A stretch of 64,000 nucleotides of DNA from Enterococcus raffinosus. GTDB taxonomy: Bacteria; Bacillota; Bacilli; Lactobacillales; Enterococcaceae. Position 1 is the stretch's first letter. Each line of letters begins with the position of its first letter. Location of the stretch: NCBI RefSeq assembly GCF_018917525.1, contig NZ_JAHLOS010000022.1:1-64000 (forward strand). Direction: 5' to 3'. This document shows, one piece after another, positions 54,092 through 63,887 of the stretch. Under the pieces are notes generated by a model that was not told the origin of the DNA, made no database searches, and saw nothing but the letters and a program-made list of their open reading frames with translations. The translations under genes and the position numbers were made by a program.

Positions 54092-55387
54092 ATGATTAGA
54101 AAAGATATTACACCAAAAAAGTCTCCAAGTTTTTTTAGACGCTTTGGGACTAGCCTATTAGGCGGTGTTCTTGGTGCTGTCCTAACAATTGGAATTTTTT
54201 ATGTAGCGAATGGTTCGCTGCTTGCACCAAATAACCAAAATGCTAGCGGCTCACCAAGTGCTGGTAATACAAAGGTCAGCAACATGAAGGTGGATGTAAA
54301 TTCAGATATTACTGATGCGGCTAGTAAAGTACAAGATGCGGTTGTATCTGTCATCAACTTGCAAAAACAACAGTCACAAAGTGGTTTAGGCGGGTTCTCT
54401 GACTTTTTCGGAGGAAATGACAATCAGCAATCGCAGGATGATGATAGCGGCCAACTTGAAGAAACTTCAGAAGGTTCAGGTGTCATTTACAAGCTGGAAG
54501 GTAAAACAGCCTACATCGTAACCAACAATCACGTGGTGGAAAAACAGGATGGTTTAGAAGTCTTGTTGAAAGACGGTTCAAGAGTTAAAGCAACCTTGGT
54601 GGGAACCGATTCTTATACTGACTTGGCTGTCTTAAAAGTCGAATCAGACAAAGTGGCAGATATCAAACCAGCAACCTTTGGTGATTCTGACAATCTAAAA
54701 GTTGGTGAACCAGCCATCGCCTTAGGTTCTCCTTTAGGCTCTCAATATGCAAATTCCGTGACATCGGGAATTATTTCTTCCTTGAATCGTCAAGTCGTCA
54801 ACCAAAATGATGAAGGTCAAACGGTGAATATCAACGCGATCCAAACAGATGCGGCGATCAATCCTGGGAACTCCGGTGGTCCATTAGTCAATATGGCTGG
54901 ACAAGTAATCGGAATCAATTCAAGTAAAATTGTTCAAACGGAATCAAATGTTAGTGTGGAAGGAATCGGCTTCGCCATCCCAAGTAACGATGTCGTGAAT
55001 GTTATCAACCAATTAGAAAAAGACGGCAAAGTGGTTCGCCCAGCTTTAGGTATCACAATGGTCAACCTGTCTGATCTATCAACGGAACAAGTCAGCGAAA
55101 TTGTCAAAGTTCCTAGCTCTGTTACCCAAGGGGTCGTAATTAACAATGTTCAATCTTCTACACCAGCGGATCAAGCGGGCCTGAAGAAATACGACGTGAT
55201 TACCAAAATCGATGACACAGACGTTTCAACTGGCGTCGAATTGCAATCTGAATTGTACAAACACAAAGTTGGCGATACCGTGAAAATCACTTATTATCGC
55301 AAGGATAAAAAAGAAACGGTTTCTGTTAAATTAAGTATTGATGCCAATTCTTTGAAATCGAACTCACAGCAACAAGGAAATAACTAA
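54092..55387 (+). CDS. htrA: HtrA/DegP-type membrane-anchored serine protease
   Basis: 431-residue surface protease. One N-terminal membrane anchor (about 19-40) leads to a low-complexity Ser/Gln/Asp linker, a trypsin-like domain with His147 (TNNHVV), Asp177 (YTDLAVL) and Ser261 (NPGNSGGPL), and a C-terminal PDZ domain (about 320-415). It degrades misfolded exported proteins. The ATG follows GAGGTGGAG. The DnaA-box-rich region lies upstream, and a bidirectional terminator follows. Confidence 0.95.
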   Translation: MIRKDITPKKSPSFFRRFGTSLLGGVLGAVLTIGIFYVANGSLLAPNNQNASGSPSAGNTKVSNMKVDVNSDITDAASKVQDAVVSVINLQKQQSQSGLGGFSDFFGGNDNQQSQDDDSGQLEETSEGSGVIYKLEGKTAYIVTNNHVVEKQDGLEVLLKDGSRVKATLVGTDSYTDLAVLKVESDKVADIKPATFGDSDNLKVGEPAIALGSPLGSQYANSVTSGIISSLNRQVVNQNDEGQTVNINAIQTDAAINPGNSGGPLVNMAGQVIGINSSKIVQTESNVSVEGIGFAIPSNDVVNVINQLEKDGKVVRPALGITMVNLSDLSTEQVSEIVKVPSSVTQGVVINNVQSSTPADQAGLKKYDVITKIDDTDVSTGVELQSELYKHKVGDTVKITYYRKDKKETVSVKLSIDANSLKSNSQQQGNN

Positions 55388-55389
55388 AT

Positions 55390-55428
55390 AAAAAATCCGT
55401 TGAGAAATATTTCTCAACGGATTTTTTA
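55390..55428. terminator. Bidirectional terminator between htrA and ytpR
   Basis: AATCCGTTGAGAAA pairs with TTTCTCAACGGATT, flanked by A and T runs, serving both converging genes. Confidence 0.85.
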
Positions 55429-56037
55429 TTTCCCTACTTCAAACTTCTCACCAGTTTTAGCATCTTCAGCCAATACTAAAATGCCCTTCTTCTCAGGCGC
55501 ATTTGGTAAATGCAATTCTCTGGCTGAACAGATCATGCCAAAGCTTTCTACGCCGCGTAAGCTGCCGGGCCAAATCATTTGTCCATCAGGCATCATCGCG
55601 CCAGGCTTTGCGACAACGACTTTTTGTCCAGCTTCGATATTAGGAGCACCGCAAACGATTTGCAACGTTTCTCCACCGTCAATTTCTGTTTCGGTAATAT
55701 GCAAATGATCTGAATCTGGGTGATCGATACACGATTTTACATAGCCCACGACAAATTTTGGTGAAAAATCTGCCACCAAGCGTTCTTCAAAACCGGATTG
55801 CTTTAATTGTTCATTCAAGACTTCAATATCTTTTTCTGATAGCTCAACTTGTCCATTGCCATGAATGGTTAAGTAGTCTGAAACATTGAAAAAGTTCCAA
55901 GCGACAGTTTTCCCATCGGTTGTCTGAACACGGGCAACCGTGCCCTTTCGTTCGACAGAATTTTCCTTGTTTTCATCATTTTTGACGATGACCATTAAGG
56001 TATCGCCGACATTTTGTTTATTATACGCAAAAATCAC
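55426..56037 (-). CDS. ytpR: YtpR-family tRNA-binding protein
   Basis: A protein of about 203 aa with an N-terminal DUF4479 segment and a C-terminal EMAP/PheT-like tRNA-binding domain (VGYVKSCIDHPDSDHLHITE, QIVCGAPNI, GMICSARELHL). I take the GTG at 56037 as start: GGAGG lies seven bases upstream and the following IFAYNK is the usual N-terminus of this family. The longer frame to 56076 has no ribosome site. Its exact tRNA role is unknown. Confidence 0.88.
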   Translation of the reverse strand: MIFAYNKQNVGDTLMVIVKNDENKENSVERKGTVARVQTTDGKTVAWNFFNVSDYLTIHGNGQVELSEKDIEVLNEQLKQSGFEERLVADFSPKFVVGYVKSCIDHPDSDHLHITETEIDGGETLQIVCGAPNIEAGQKVVVAKPGAMMPDGQMIWPGSLRGVESFGMICSARELHLPNAPEKKGILVLAEDAKTGEKFEVGK

Positions 56038-56230
56038 GTTTTTACCTCCAGTCGTATTCCTCTCGTATCTTAACAAATCTGACAGGACTTTTGCATGAGA
56101 TTTTTTTCATTTCTAGCTCAGCAAACGAACTTCATCAGCAAGAAGCAAACTTTAAAAAGCAATTTTAACGAGTTTGCCAATCCAACCCGATCCTCTTTTT
56201 TTCAAAATAAAAAGCTGGTCAAGCCAGCTT

Positions 56231-56686
56231 TTATTCGGCACTTGGATGAACGATCAACACGTCACATAAGGCTTCTTTAATCACATAGCTGGCAACACTG
56301 CCGGTCATGAAGCGTTCTACCGCATTCAAACCCGATTGTCCAACCATCACTAAATCAATGTCGTATTTCTCTGGCAAGGTTCTCGCCATCGCTTCTTTGG
56401 CTGATCCATAGGCGATAATGCCTTCGATCTTATTGTAGCCATATTCTTTGCCAAAGGCTTTGCATTCATTGATCAGATTTTTCGCATCGGCGGTTAATTG
56501 ATCCATGATATTTTCATTTAAAGGCGAATAACTCATGAACGTATAGACTTGATGATCGATCACATTGGCCACATAAACGGTTCCGTGATTGCGTTTTGCT
56601 ACAGCCAGCGCTTTTTTGAAGGCTTCCATGGCTTGATCGCTGCCGTCAATTCCGACTAAGATGTTTTGATATGATTGTGTAAACAT
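56231..56686 (-). CDS. uspA: UspA-family universal stress protein
   Basis: 151-residue protein of the Usp fold. ILVGIDGSDQAMEAFKKAL opens it, and the ATP-binding type motif VGQSGLNAVERFMTGSVASYV is near the C-terminus. It follows the thioredoxin gene by nine bases, so both are co-transcribed. It is likely involved in stress survival; the client process is unknown. Confidence 0.9.
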   Translation of the reverse strand: MFTQSYQNILVGIDGSDQAMEAFKKALAVAKRNHGTVYVANVIDHQVYTFMSYSPLNENIMDQLTADAKNLINECKAFGKEYGYNKIEGIIAYGSAKEAMARTLPEKYDIDLVMVGQSGLNAVERFMTGSVASYVIKEALCDVLIVHPSAE

Positions 56687-56695
56687 AACAATCTC

Positions 56696-57013
56696 CTACC
56701 CTTCTACTCGTTGCAAAAAGCCAGCGATTTCGTCTTTTGTTTTGCGATTTTTATTAACTAATCGACCTAATTCTTCTCCGTCATTGATTACGACAAAACT
56801 AGGAATCCCAAAGATATTCCACTCGGCTGCCACATCAATATATTCGTCCCGATCGACTTGGATAAATTGAAACTGCGGAAATGCTGCTTCGATCTCTGGC
56901 ATCTGCGGTTTGATGAAGTTGCAATCGCCGCACCAATCAGCAGTAAAGAAAAACACATTCTTGCCTTTTTCCGCATAACCAGCTAACTCTTCAATACTTT
57001 TAGGGATAATCAT
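56696..57013 (-). CDS. Thioredoxin-like protein
   Basis: 105-residue thioredoxin-fold protein with the redox motif in FFTADWCGDCNFIKP (CGDC instead of the classic CGPC) and the cis-proline segment FGIPSFVVI. It resembles YtpP-type proteins found near ytpR in Firmicutes. The start follows AAAGGTCG. It is upstream of uspA in a two-gene unit. Confidence 0.87.
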   Translation of the reverse strand: MIIPKSIEELAGYAEKGKNVFFFTADWCGDCNFIKPQMPEIEAAFPQFQFIQVDRDEYIDVAAEWNIFGIPSFVVINDGEELGRLVNKNRKTKDEIAGFLQRVEG

Positions 57014-57228
57014 AGCGTCACGACCTTTTCATTTACTACCTCTGATTATACACTTTTCATTCTTTTTGAGAAAGAAGCGAACTCTCCCATTCCTATAATC
57101 ATTCCCTTTTATCTAAAATAATGACGTATAATTTTCAAATTCGTTTGTAACAATGGTAAAATAAGGCGTACACACAAAACTATATTTGACTAGAAAATAG
57201 ATGAACGACAAACAAGGAGGTCTATGCT

Positions 57229-57564
57229 ATGGAGAAAACAAAAAGATTCGCGCAAGGCTTGGCTATCGGTTCAACGATCGGTTTAGCTGCAGGCATCGCA
57301 GCAAATCACTATTATCGAAAAAAACAAAAAATGTCCCCAGACAAGGTCCTGGATCAAATCAAAGCTGCTTTTCTGAAAGAAGGACCAATCGAAGGCTCTT
57401 GGATTTCCTTCGACACTGAGCACATGCAAAAATTCGCTATCACAATGGATATTCTTTCTGGCGGAATCACTCGGACAGAAGATGATCACTTGGTCGCTTA
57501 TGAATTTAAAGCTGATGCTAAAACCGGTGCGGTATTAAGTATCGATCGTATCATTAATGACTAA
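57229..57564 (+). CDS. Membrane-anchored small protein with PepSY-like C-terminus
   Basis: 111-residue protein. A glycine/alanine-rich hydrophobic helix near residues 8-25 is followed by KKQK and a soluble domain whose end, HLVAYEFKADAKTGAVLSI, looks like PepSY repeats. The ATG follows AAGGAGG. It stands alone between the thioredoxin and the nucleoside hydrolase genes and is closed by a terminator. Function unknown. Confidence 0.65.
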   Translation: MEKTKRFAQGLAIGSTIGLAAGIAANHYYRKKQKMSPDKVLDQIKAAFLKEGPIEGSWISFDTEHMQKFAITMDILSGGITRTEDDHLVAYEFKADAKTGAVLSIDRIIND

Positions 57565-57597
57565 AGCGTAGGTCGAAAAAATCGGCCTACGCTTTTA
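57563..57597 (+). terminator. Terminator of the small membrane protein gene
   Basis: AAAGCGTAGG pairs with CCTACGCTTT followed by T, overlapping the stop codon. It could also serve the converging nucleoside hydrolase gene. Confidence 0.75.
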
Positions 57598-57625
57598 CTG
57601 TCTGTATAAATAGTTTATTCCTTTT

Positions 57626-58546
57626 TTAGCTCATTGTCTTTGCCAAAGTCTCAACAAACCATTGTTCAAACTGCTTTGGATCAACCTTAGTCGCCACTTG
57701 CGCATTTGCTGGTAAATGCAAATAGTTCTCTAGGTCAATTAGTGATGCACCATAGCTCAATGATGGAGTTGTTTCAATCTCAACTCTAGTAGAAACAAGC
57801 TCAAACATCTTCGGCTTTAGAATCAAAGCGATTGCCAGCGCATCATACATATTTAGTCCTGATACCAAACTGCCGCTGCGATAGTTCGTAAATAATTGAT
57901 GGATCATCTTACCGATTTCTCCGAAGTTGCGAATCTTATCTGTAGTTTCTGGCATGATTTTGGCTTGGTTCCCAACTTCTAATGGTGCTACTTGGATCGG
58001 TACGCCGCTGTTGAAAACGATCTTTGCCGCTTCCGGATCGGCGGCAAAATTAAATTCAGACAACACACCATAATTTCCTCGCCCTAAGCTACCGCCCATC
58101 ACAACGATGCGATCGAGCTTCGGCAAATCTTGGGGATAAAGATGAATGAACAACGCGATATCGGTTAAGGGGCCGATCCCAACGAGAATCGTCTGCTCTT
58201 CTTGGCTCACGATCTCATGCATCGCTGCAACAGCGGTTTGGGATTCATCCGCAAAAATAGTAGCTTCAGGAAAATCATAGCCATCCATCCCCGACTCTCC
58301 ATGAATCTCACTGGCATCGATTGCTTCTCTTAGCAACGAATGTGAACTTCCCAAAACAACTTCAGAGGATTTTTTCAATAGAGTTAATAATTTTTCCGTA
58401 TTTGATTTTGTATGTTCTAAATTGACATTGCCAAAGGTTGGGCAAATCAGTTTTACCTCCAGCTCTTCACTAAAAAGGGCTAAGACAATCGCTACGGCAT
58501 CATCGATTCCCGGATCGGTGCTTAAAATGATTGGTTTTCTCTTCAT
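57626..58546 (-). CDS. Nucleoside hydrolase (IunH/RihB type)
   Basis: 306-residue inosine-uridine preferring nucleoside N-ribohydrolase. The calcium site DPGIDDA (Asp11, Asp15, Asp16) and the segments VMGGSLGRGNYGVLSEFNF are intact. It releases bases from ribonucleosides for salvage. The ATG follows AAGGAG. It is monocistronic here. Which nucleoside it prefers cannot be seen. Confidence 0.9.
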   Translation of the reverse strand: MKRKPIILSTDPGIDDAVAIVLALFSEELEVKLICPTFGNVNLEHTKSNTEKLLTLLKKSSEVVLGSSHSLLREAIDASEIHGESGMDGYDFPEATIFADESQTAVAAMHEIVSQEEQTILVGIGPLTDIALFIHLYPQDLPKLDRIVVMGGSLGRGNYGVLSEFNFAADPEAAKIVFNSGVPIQVAPLEVGNQAKIMPETTDKIRNFGEIGKMIHQLFTNYRSGSLVSGLNMYDALAIALILKPKMFELVSTRVEIETTPSLSYGASLIDLENYLHLPANAQVATKVDPKQFEQWFVETLAKTMS

Positions 58547-58768
58547 AGGGTACTCCTTTAAACGTTCTCAAAAAAGCATACAACAAGATCGGTATTTAAG
58601 CCAATCGCAGACAGCTAGCTCAGTTTGAAGGAAAGTCATTTTCCCAAAAACGGGAAAAATGACCTTATCTTCGTACGCATATCATCACGCTAAACAGTCT
58701 GTTTTTTGTATTAACGAAAACTATTAATTACAAGTTACTCTTTGCAAACTGCAAAAAGCGTGACTGAC

Positions 58769-58801
58769 AAAAAGGCCTCGCAATTAAGAACTTGCGAGGC
58801 C
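58769..58801 (-). terminator. pepV terminator
   Basis: GGCCTCGCAA pairs with TTGCGAGGCC; on the minus strand it ends in five T. Confidence 0.75.
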
Positions 58802-58816
58802 CATTTCAATAATCAA

Positions 58817-60229
58817 TTATTTAACCAAACGATAAATCGCATCTGCGTAGATCACAGCAGAGTTCAAAATGTCTTCAACAGACATATATTCGTTGGCTTG
58901 GTGCATTGTATCTTCAAAACCTGGGAATTGTGCGCCGTAAGCCACACCGCGTTCTAGTAAACGACCGAATGTGCCGCCGCCGATGACTTTTTCTTCCCCT
59001 TTGATGCCTGTATGTTCTTCGAAAGTATCTAGCAAAGTAGCAACCAAAGGATCATCCGCTGGTACATAGTGAGGCAGCATATGGTGTGCGCCTTCTGTTA
59101 CTTTCACATCTGAACCGAATAATTCTTCTAATTTTGCTTTGATCTCATCGTTAGTTGTACCTTTAGGGTAACGGAAGTTCAACGTGATCCGGTTATCGTT
59201 TTCTTGACCATCTTTGAAGCTGAAGATTCCAGCGTTCATTGTCAATTCACCCATTTTTTCATTGTTGAAGTCAACGCCTAATTTTTTACCATAGACATCT
59301 TCATGGATGTATTTTGCACTGTTTTCGATGAAGGCCTTAGCACCTTTGTCGAAATCATAGTTATTTAAGAAGACTGCTAAGAAAGTACCAGCGTTGGTTC
59401 CTAATTGAGGGCTGGCACCATGAGCTGCTTTCCCGTCTAAATGTAAGGTAACGGTTGAACCAGCAACATCTGCTTTACCGCTAACCGGGTTGTTCTCTAC
59501 ATAGTCTGCAAATTCTTTGGCTAATTTTTCCGCAGCGTCTGCATCGGCAACTTTTACTTCTGCCACAGCATTGCCAGGAACCATGTTTTCACGCAAGCCT
59601 GCTTCGAAGCTTACTAAAACATAAGAAGTGCCGTTTGTTCCGTCAAAATGAGGGATCATGGTTACGTTCCCTTTTTCACCATTGATGATTGGGAAATACG
59701 CATCTGGTGAGAAGCCGAAATCAGGCTTTTCTTCATGTTCGAAATAGTAGTCCATATCTCCCCAGCCGCTTTCTTCGTCAGTACCGAAGACAAAACGGAT
59801 TTTTTTAGAGATTGGTAAGCCTAATTCTTTGATGATTTTTACTGCATAATAAGCCGCAACTGATGGGCCTTTGTCATCGCTTGAGCCGCGAGCGTACAAT
59901 TTGCCGTCGCGAATTTCTGGTTCGTAAGGATCTGAATCCCAACCGTCGCCAGCTGGTACCACATCTAAGTGACCGAAGATTCCTAAGGTTTCATCGCCGT
60001 CACCGTAATCAAAATGGCCGGCATAATTGTCGACGTTTTTTGTTGTGAAGCCATCGCGTTCTGCGATTTCAAGCATTTTTTCTAATGCTTCCACCGGTCC
60101 AGGTCCGAATGGTGCTTCTTTGGTTGCTTTGTCGTCTTCACGTTCACTCTTGATACGCAATAAAGTGAATAGATCCGCTAATAGATCGTCTTTACGTGCT
60201 TCGACTTCTTTCTTAAAATCGATTGTCAT
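58817..60229 (-). CDS. pepV: PepV dipeptidase (M20 family)
   Basis: A cytoplasmic zinc dipeptidase of about 470 aa. Metal ligands are visible in FGHLDVVPAGDGW, SSDDKGPSVAA and GTDEESGWGDMDYYF, and the insert domain carries HLDGKAAHGASPQ. The ATG at 60229 is chosen since AAGGAGG is at ideal distance; the frame is open to 60271 without a ribosome site. It completes peptide breakdown. GC content appears higher than in the transposon. Confidence 0.92.
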   Translation of the reverse strand: MTIDFKKEVEARKDDLLADLFTLLRIKSEREDDKATKEAPFGPGPVEALEKMLEIAERDGFTTKNVDNYAGHFDYGDGDETLGIFGHLDVVPAGDGWDSDPYEPEIRDGKLYARGSSDDKGPSVAAYYAVKIIKELGLPISKKIRFVFGTDEESGWGDMDYYFEHEEKPDFGFSPDAYFPIINGEKGNVTMIPHFDGTNGTSYVLVSFEAGLRENMVPGNAVAEVKVADADAAEKLAKEFADYVENNPVSGKADVAGSTVTLHLDGKAAHGASPQLGTNAGTFLAVFLNNYDFDKGAKAFIENSAKYIHEDVYGKKLGVDFNNEKMGELTMNAGIFSFKDGQENDNRITLNFRYPKGTTNDEIKAKLEELFGSDVKVTEGAHHMLPHYVPADDPLVATLLDTFEEHTGIKGEEKVIGGGTFGRLLERGVAYGAQFPGFEDTMHQANEYMSVEDILNSAVIYADAIYRLVK

Positions 60230-60624
60230 TGAAAGATTCCTCCTTATTCGATGCGAATGCCAAATATCCAACTAGATATCTCATCAACTGCTGGGCGAGC
60301 TCGTGGATAACGAGATTGCATACTATAAACAATACGAAATGTCGAGCCTACTCTAATGAAGATGTGAAAATTTGAGTTAAATTTTCTTATTGTCGTTGGC
60401 ATACGATTCCACTAACGTATTAGAAATACGAAGTAGAACTCGCAACTGACATTCTTTAATTTAAACCACTTTAATGATAGCACTCTATTCAATAGAATAA
60501 AAATGAAAACTCTTTAATATTTGTTAGGAAAATTTCTCCTTTTTCCCTTATAATGATACCCATAGTGAATTTTATCTTGAACGGTTTATTCGCTACGATT
60601 TATAGGATGAAAGCAGGTGACTAG
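60230..60624. other. Intergenic region between pepV and nnrD
   Basis: About 395 bases with no credible gene. A TATAAT at 60549-60554 is placed for nnrD but I find no matching -35 at 16-18 bases. The pepV promoter must also lie here; I cannot place it. Confidence 0.4.
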
Positions 60625-61464
60625 ATGGTCCAATTAAATAAAGACATCTTACATAAAGTGATTACGAAAAGGCCCGAGAATTCTCATAAGGGAACCTTTG
60701 GACGAGTGGTATTGATTGGCGGCAATCACCAATATGGCGGTGCGATCATCATGAGCGCCGAAGCATGTATCAAAAGTGGCGCAGGACTCACTACTGTCGT
60801 CACTGCTGAAAAAAATCATACTGCACTTCATACTCGTTTACCAGAAGCAATGGTATTGGATTTCAATGAGACGAAGACGCTTTATCAAGTATTAGAAAAG
60901 GCCGATGTCATTTTGATTGGTCCTGGTTTAGGACTGGCAAAGGAAATGGCAATGCTGTTAAAAGAGGTTTTGACCAATCAACAGGCCGAGCAGTGGTTAG
61001 TGATTGACGGCTCAGCGATCACGCTGTTTAAGGACTACAAATTATCCCTAAAATTTCCTGAACAAACCATTTTTACCCCGCATTTAGCGGAATGGACACA
61101 CCTAAGTGGTTTAAGCTTTATCCAGCAGACCGATGAAAATAACCGTGCAAAGCAAGCGCTCTTAGGCGCCAAGATCGTCCTAAAAAGTCATCGCACAACG
61201 ATTTATGATGAGGCGGTCGCCTATTATCAAAATCCACTTGGTAATCCTGGGATGGCCACAGGCGGCATGGGGGACACTCTGGCTGGCATGATCACTGGTT
61301 TTCTCGCTCAGTTTGAAAAAAATACCGATACAATCGGTGCTGCTGTTTATCTTCATAGCTTGATCGGCGATGATCTGGCTGAAGAGAACTATGTAGTTTT
61401 ACCTACAACCATCAGTGAGGCGCTTCCTCGCTATATGAAAAAATACGCCCTCGAAAGGAATTAA
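60625..61464 (+). CDS. nnrD: ADP-dependent NAD(P)H-hydrate dehydratase
   Basis: 279-residue YjeF C-terminal-domain (ribokinase-fold) repair enzyme that dehydrates damaged NAD(P)HX. KGTFGRVVLIGGNHQYGGA, the ADP-binding region and the signature GNPGMATGGMGDTLAGMI are visible. Length fits the stand-alone dehydratase, with no epimerase domain fused. The ATG follows AGGTGA. It is followed after two bases by the thioesterase gene. Confidence 0.92.
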   Translation: MVQLNKDILHKVITKRPENSHKGTFGRVVLIGGNHQYGGAIIMSAEACIKSGAGLTTVVTAEKNHTALHTRLPEAMVLDFNETKTLYQVLEKADVILIGPGLGLAKEMAMLLKEVLTNQQAEQWLVIDGSAITLFKDYKLSLKFPEQTIFTPHLAEWTHLSGLSFIQQTDENNRAKQALLGAKIVLKSHRTTIYDEAVAYYQNPLGNPGMATGGMGDTLAGMITGFLAQFEKNTDTIGAAVYLHSLIGDDLAEENYVVLPTTISEALPRYMKKYALERN

Positions 61465-61466
61465 TC

Positions 61467-61901
61467 ATGGAAAAATATCCCGGCTATTCTCGCAAGCCTT
61501 TTTATTATGAAACCGATAAGATGGGCATCATCCACCACTCCAATTACATTCGCTGGTTTGAAGAAGCCCGCGTTGACGCTCTGAACTTTATGAATTGTCC
61601 CTTTGAAAAAATCGAAGCAGACGGTATTATGATCCCCGTCTTAGGAGTCAGCTGTGAATACAAGGAGATGGTTCGCTTTGGCGATGAAGTCCTGATTCAG
61701 CCTGTCGTTAAAAAATATACGGGCACCCGTTTGGATTTCGAATACCGTGTCTATAATGGTGAAAAATTAGTCACGACGGGAACGAGCCAACACTGCTTTA
61801 TGTCCTATGAAACCAATCGTTTGGTGCAATTGCGAAAAACACATCCTGCGTTACACGAATTATTTTTAGACTATTACGAAACAACGAAAGAGGAATGCTA
61901 A
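61467..61901 (+). CDS. Acyl-CoA thioesterase, YbgC/FadM-like (4HBT)
   Basis: 144-residue hotdog-fold thioesterase. The segment KMGIIHHSNYIRWFEEARVD matches the 4-hydroxybenzoyl-CoA thioesterase class (D replaced by K-M-G in the DxxGxxxxxxY motif's start). The ATG follows AAGGAA and overlaps the nnrD transcript, so both form one operon. Substrate unknown. Confidence 0.87.
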   Translation: MEKYPGYSRKPFYYETDKMGIIHHSNYIRWFEEARVDALNFMNCPFEKIEADGIMIPVLGVSCEYKEMVRFGDEVLIQPVVKKYTGTRLDFEYRVYNGEKLVTTGTSQHCFMSYETNRLVQLRKTHPALHELFLDYYETTKEEC

Positions 61902-61935
61902 AAAATAGCTGCCGACAATTGCCGGCAGCTATTTT
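61901..61935. terminator. Bidirectional terminator
   Basis: ATAGCTGCCG pairs with CGGCAGCTAT around a short loop, with A and T runs on both sides. It serves the thioesterase gene and the converging PTS gene. Confidence 0.8.
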
Positions 61936-61947
61936 CTCTCTGAGTAT

Positions 61948-63321
61948 TTATACTGAAACGCTGTCTCCAGCAGTTTCTTCTGTGCTAGCCACTTCGTCAT
62001 CGACCAATTTCTTATCGTAGGCACGAGCAAATGGTAAATAGATGACAAATGCTGCTACTGCACCGATAATCGCAACTAAAGCTGCTTTCCAGTCACCGCC
62101 AGTACTGATAAAGGCACCGACTCCGACTGGTGAAGGCCATGGCATATTAGCAATTACTGGACGAATCAATTCAAATTGGATCGCGAAGTAAGCAATTGAT
62201 GCCGAAACCATTGGCGCCAAGAAGAATGGAATCGCCATGAATGGATTGTAGATCAATGGAATACCAAAGATCAACGGTTCATTGATATTGAAGAGACATG
62301 GAACGATTGAAGCCTTTCCTAATACCTTCAACTGTTCTGATTTAGCCATATAAACTAAGAAGAGACACAAGCCCAACGTCGCACCTGAACCTCCAATGGT
62401 TACGAAGGCATTTTGGAATTCACCAGCTAACGGAATATGCGCGCCATCAGCATTCAATGCCAAGTTTCCTAAAGTAATCGGAGCGATCAATGAAGAAATG
62501 ATATTGGCACCATGAATACCTACGATCCACAACGCATGGATCAAGAAGTAGATGACCATAACACCGATCCAGCTACTGGTTAATTTGGTTACGAAACCAA
62601 ACGGAATCGCGATCAATTGGAAAATATCTGTATTAAAGAAGACTAAAATGCCAATAATGATTAAAATAACAAAAGCAACCACAAATGCTGGAATCAATGC
62701 GGTAAAGGCTCTTGATACGCCTTCTGGAACTTGTTCTGGCATTTTGATGACCCAATTTCTCTTCACACATAAACGATAAAGCCGAACAGCAATCACTGCC
62801 ATGATAATTCCAGTAAAGATCCCGACTGTTCCTAAACGAGAGACCCCATCACCGCCGATTGCCCAGCCGTTGATAATTCCTTCGTCAAGGTTCGTCAAAC
62901 GAACGATGCTGCCTTTTTCCATCATTAATTGCGGAATTGACAAGAAGAAAGCGAAGATTGATAGTAACGCACCTGTAATCGGCGCCATGTTCAATTCTTC
63001 TTCTTCAGCAATAATTTTTGTATATTCATAGCCTAATCCAACACAGAAATATAATGCCAAAATACCCATCGTTGTACTATTTGCTAACATATAAAGACTT
63101 TCAAATTTAAAGAAGGTTGAATTGAAGATCCCTTCTAGAAACGGAAAGGTCATTGGTAAAATATTGAACACTAAAAACATGGAACCGACAATTGTAAATG
63201 GAATTGCGCCCATACCAGCACCCATGATTGCTCGCACAACTTTTAGTGAGGCAATTTTCCCCATAGGGCCCATCAGGTTTTTCTCTAAAAAAGCAAAGAC
63301 TTTGTTATTTGATCCGTCCAT
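61948..63321 (-). CDS. PTS lactose/cellobiose-family EIIC (second system)
   Basis: 457-residue membrane channel with about ten helices. VPCLFNINEPLIFGIPLIYNPF and ALWIVGIHGANIISSL mark the cellobiose/lichenan IIC class; it differs clearly from the IIC at 49291-50583. The ATG follows AAGGGTGA. It lies downstream of a four-helix membrane protein and an EIIA gene. Substrate likely a beta-glucoside or oligosaccharide. Confidence 0.88.
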   Translation of the reverse strand: MDGSNNKVFAFLEKNLMGPMGKIASLKVVRAIMGAGMGAIPFTIVGSMFLVFNILPMTFPFLEGIFNSTFFKFESLYMLANSTTMGILALYFCVGLGYEYTKIIAEEEELNMAPITGALLSIFAFFLSIPQLMMEKGSIVRLTNLDEGIINGWAIGGDGVSRLGTVGIFTGIIMAVIAVRLYRLCVKRNWVIKMPEQVPEGVSRAFTALIPAFVVAFVILIIIGILVFFNTDIFQLIAIPFGFVTKLTSSWIGVMVIYFLIHALWIVGIHGANIISSLIAPITLGNLALNADGAHIPLAGEFQNAFVTIGGSGATLGLCLFLVYMAKSEQLKVLGKASIVPCLFNINEPLIFGIPLIYNPFMAIPFFLAPMVSASIAYFAIQFELIRPVIANMPWPSPVGVGAFISTGGDWKAALVAIIGAVAAFVIYLPFARAYDKKLVDDEVASTEETAGDSVSV

Positions 63322-63335
63322 TTTTTAATCACCCT

Positions 63336-63845
63336 TTATTTATTATTTAGTTTACTGAACTCTGTAATATATGAGGCGTGTCTATCTTTCTGACTATAAA
63401 TGCTCTGAATGCGTTTTAAAATAATTCCTGACAACAACATACCGACTAATAAAATGCAACTGACAAATCCTTTGCTGGTTGCACTATTTGTGAAAAATGG
63501 AAAAACTTGTTCGAACCCAAAATTGGTTAAAACAGATACCAATAGAACAAGATTGATGATTCCTTGGGTCATTTGATACAAGCGATGCCATTTTAACTGA
63601 TTGCGAACATCATCTGATGGATAGCCGTAAAGCCGCAAATGTTCTGCGATGGCAGGGACTGAAAGCACAATTAATCCCAGCGGCAGCAATGACCAAGCAC
63701 TTCTGCTCATAGCCAAAGAAAGCAACCAATATAAATTAGTAAAGAAAAAACCAGCTAATAAGTATCTAAGTAGAAGGAAACGATTGTAGCGAAAATTCTT
63801 CAATGCCGTTTCTTTTTTTAATTGACTAACAGTTTCTTTATCCAT
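63336..63845 (-). CDS. Hypothetical four-helix membrane protein in PTS operon
   Basis: 169-residue protein with about four hydrophobic segments (near residues 25-45, 50-68, 95-112 and 122-140) and a basic C-terminal tail. The ATG follows GAGGAG. It stands between EIIA and EIIC of a cellobiose-type PTS on the same strand. I do not recognise a family; a role tied to the PTS is only suggested by position. Confidence 0.6.
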   Translation of the reverse strand: MDKETVSQLKKETALKNFRYNRFLLLRYLLAGFFFTNLYWLLSLAMSRSAWSLLPLGLIVLSVPAIAEHLRLYGYPSDDVRNQLKWHRLYQMTQGIINLVLLVSVLTNFGFEQVFPFFTNSATSKGFVSCILLVGMLLSGIILKRIQSIYSQKDRHASYITEFSKLNNK

Positions 63846-63887
63846 CGTCTGTTCTCCTCTTTATTTCAAACTAATGACTATCATTTT

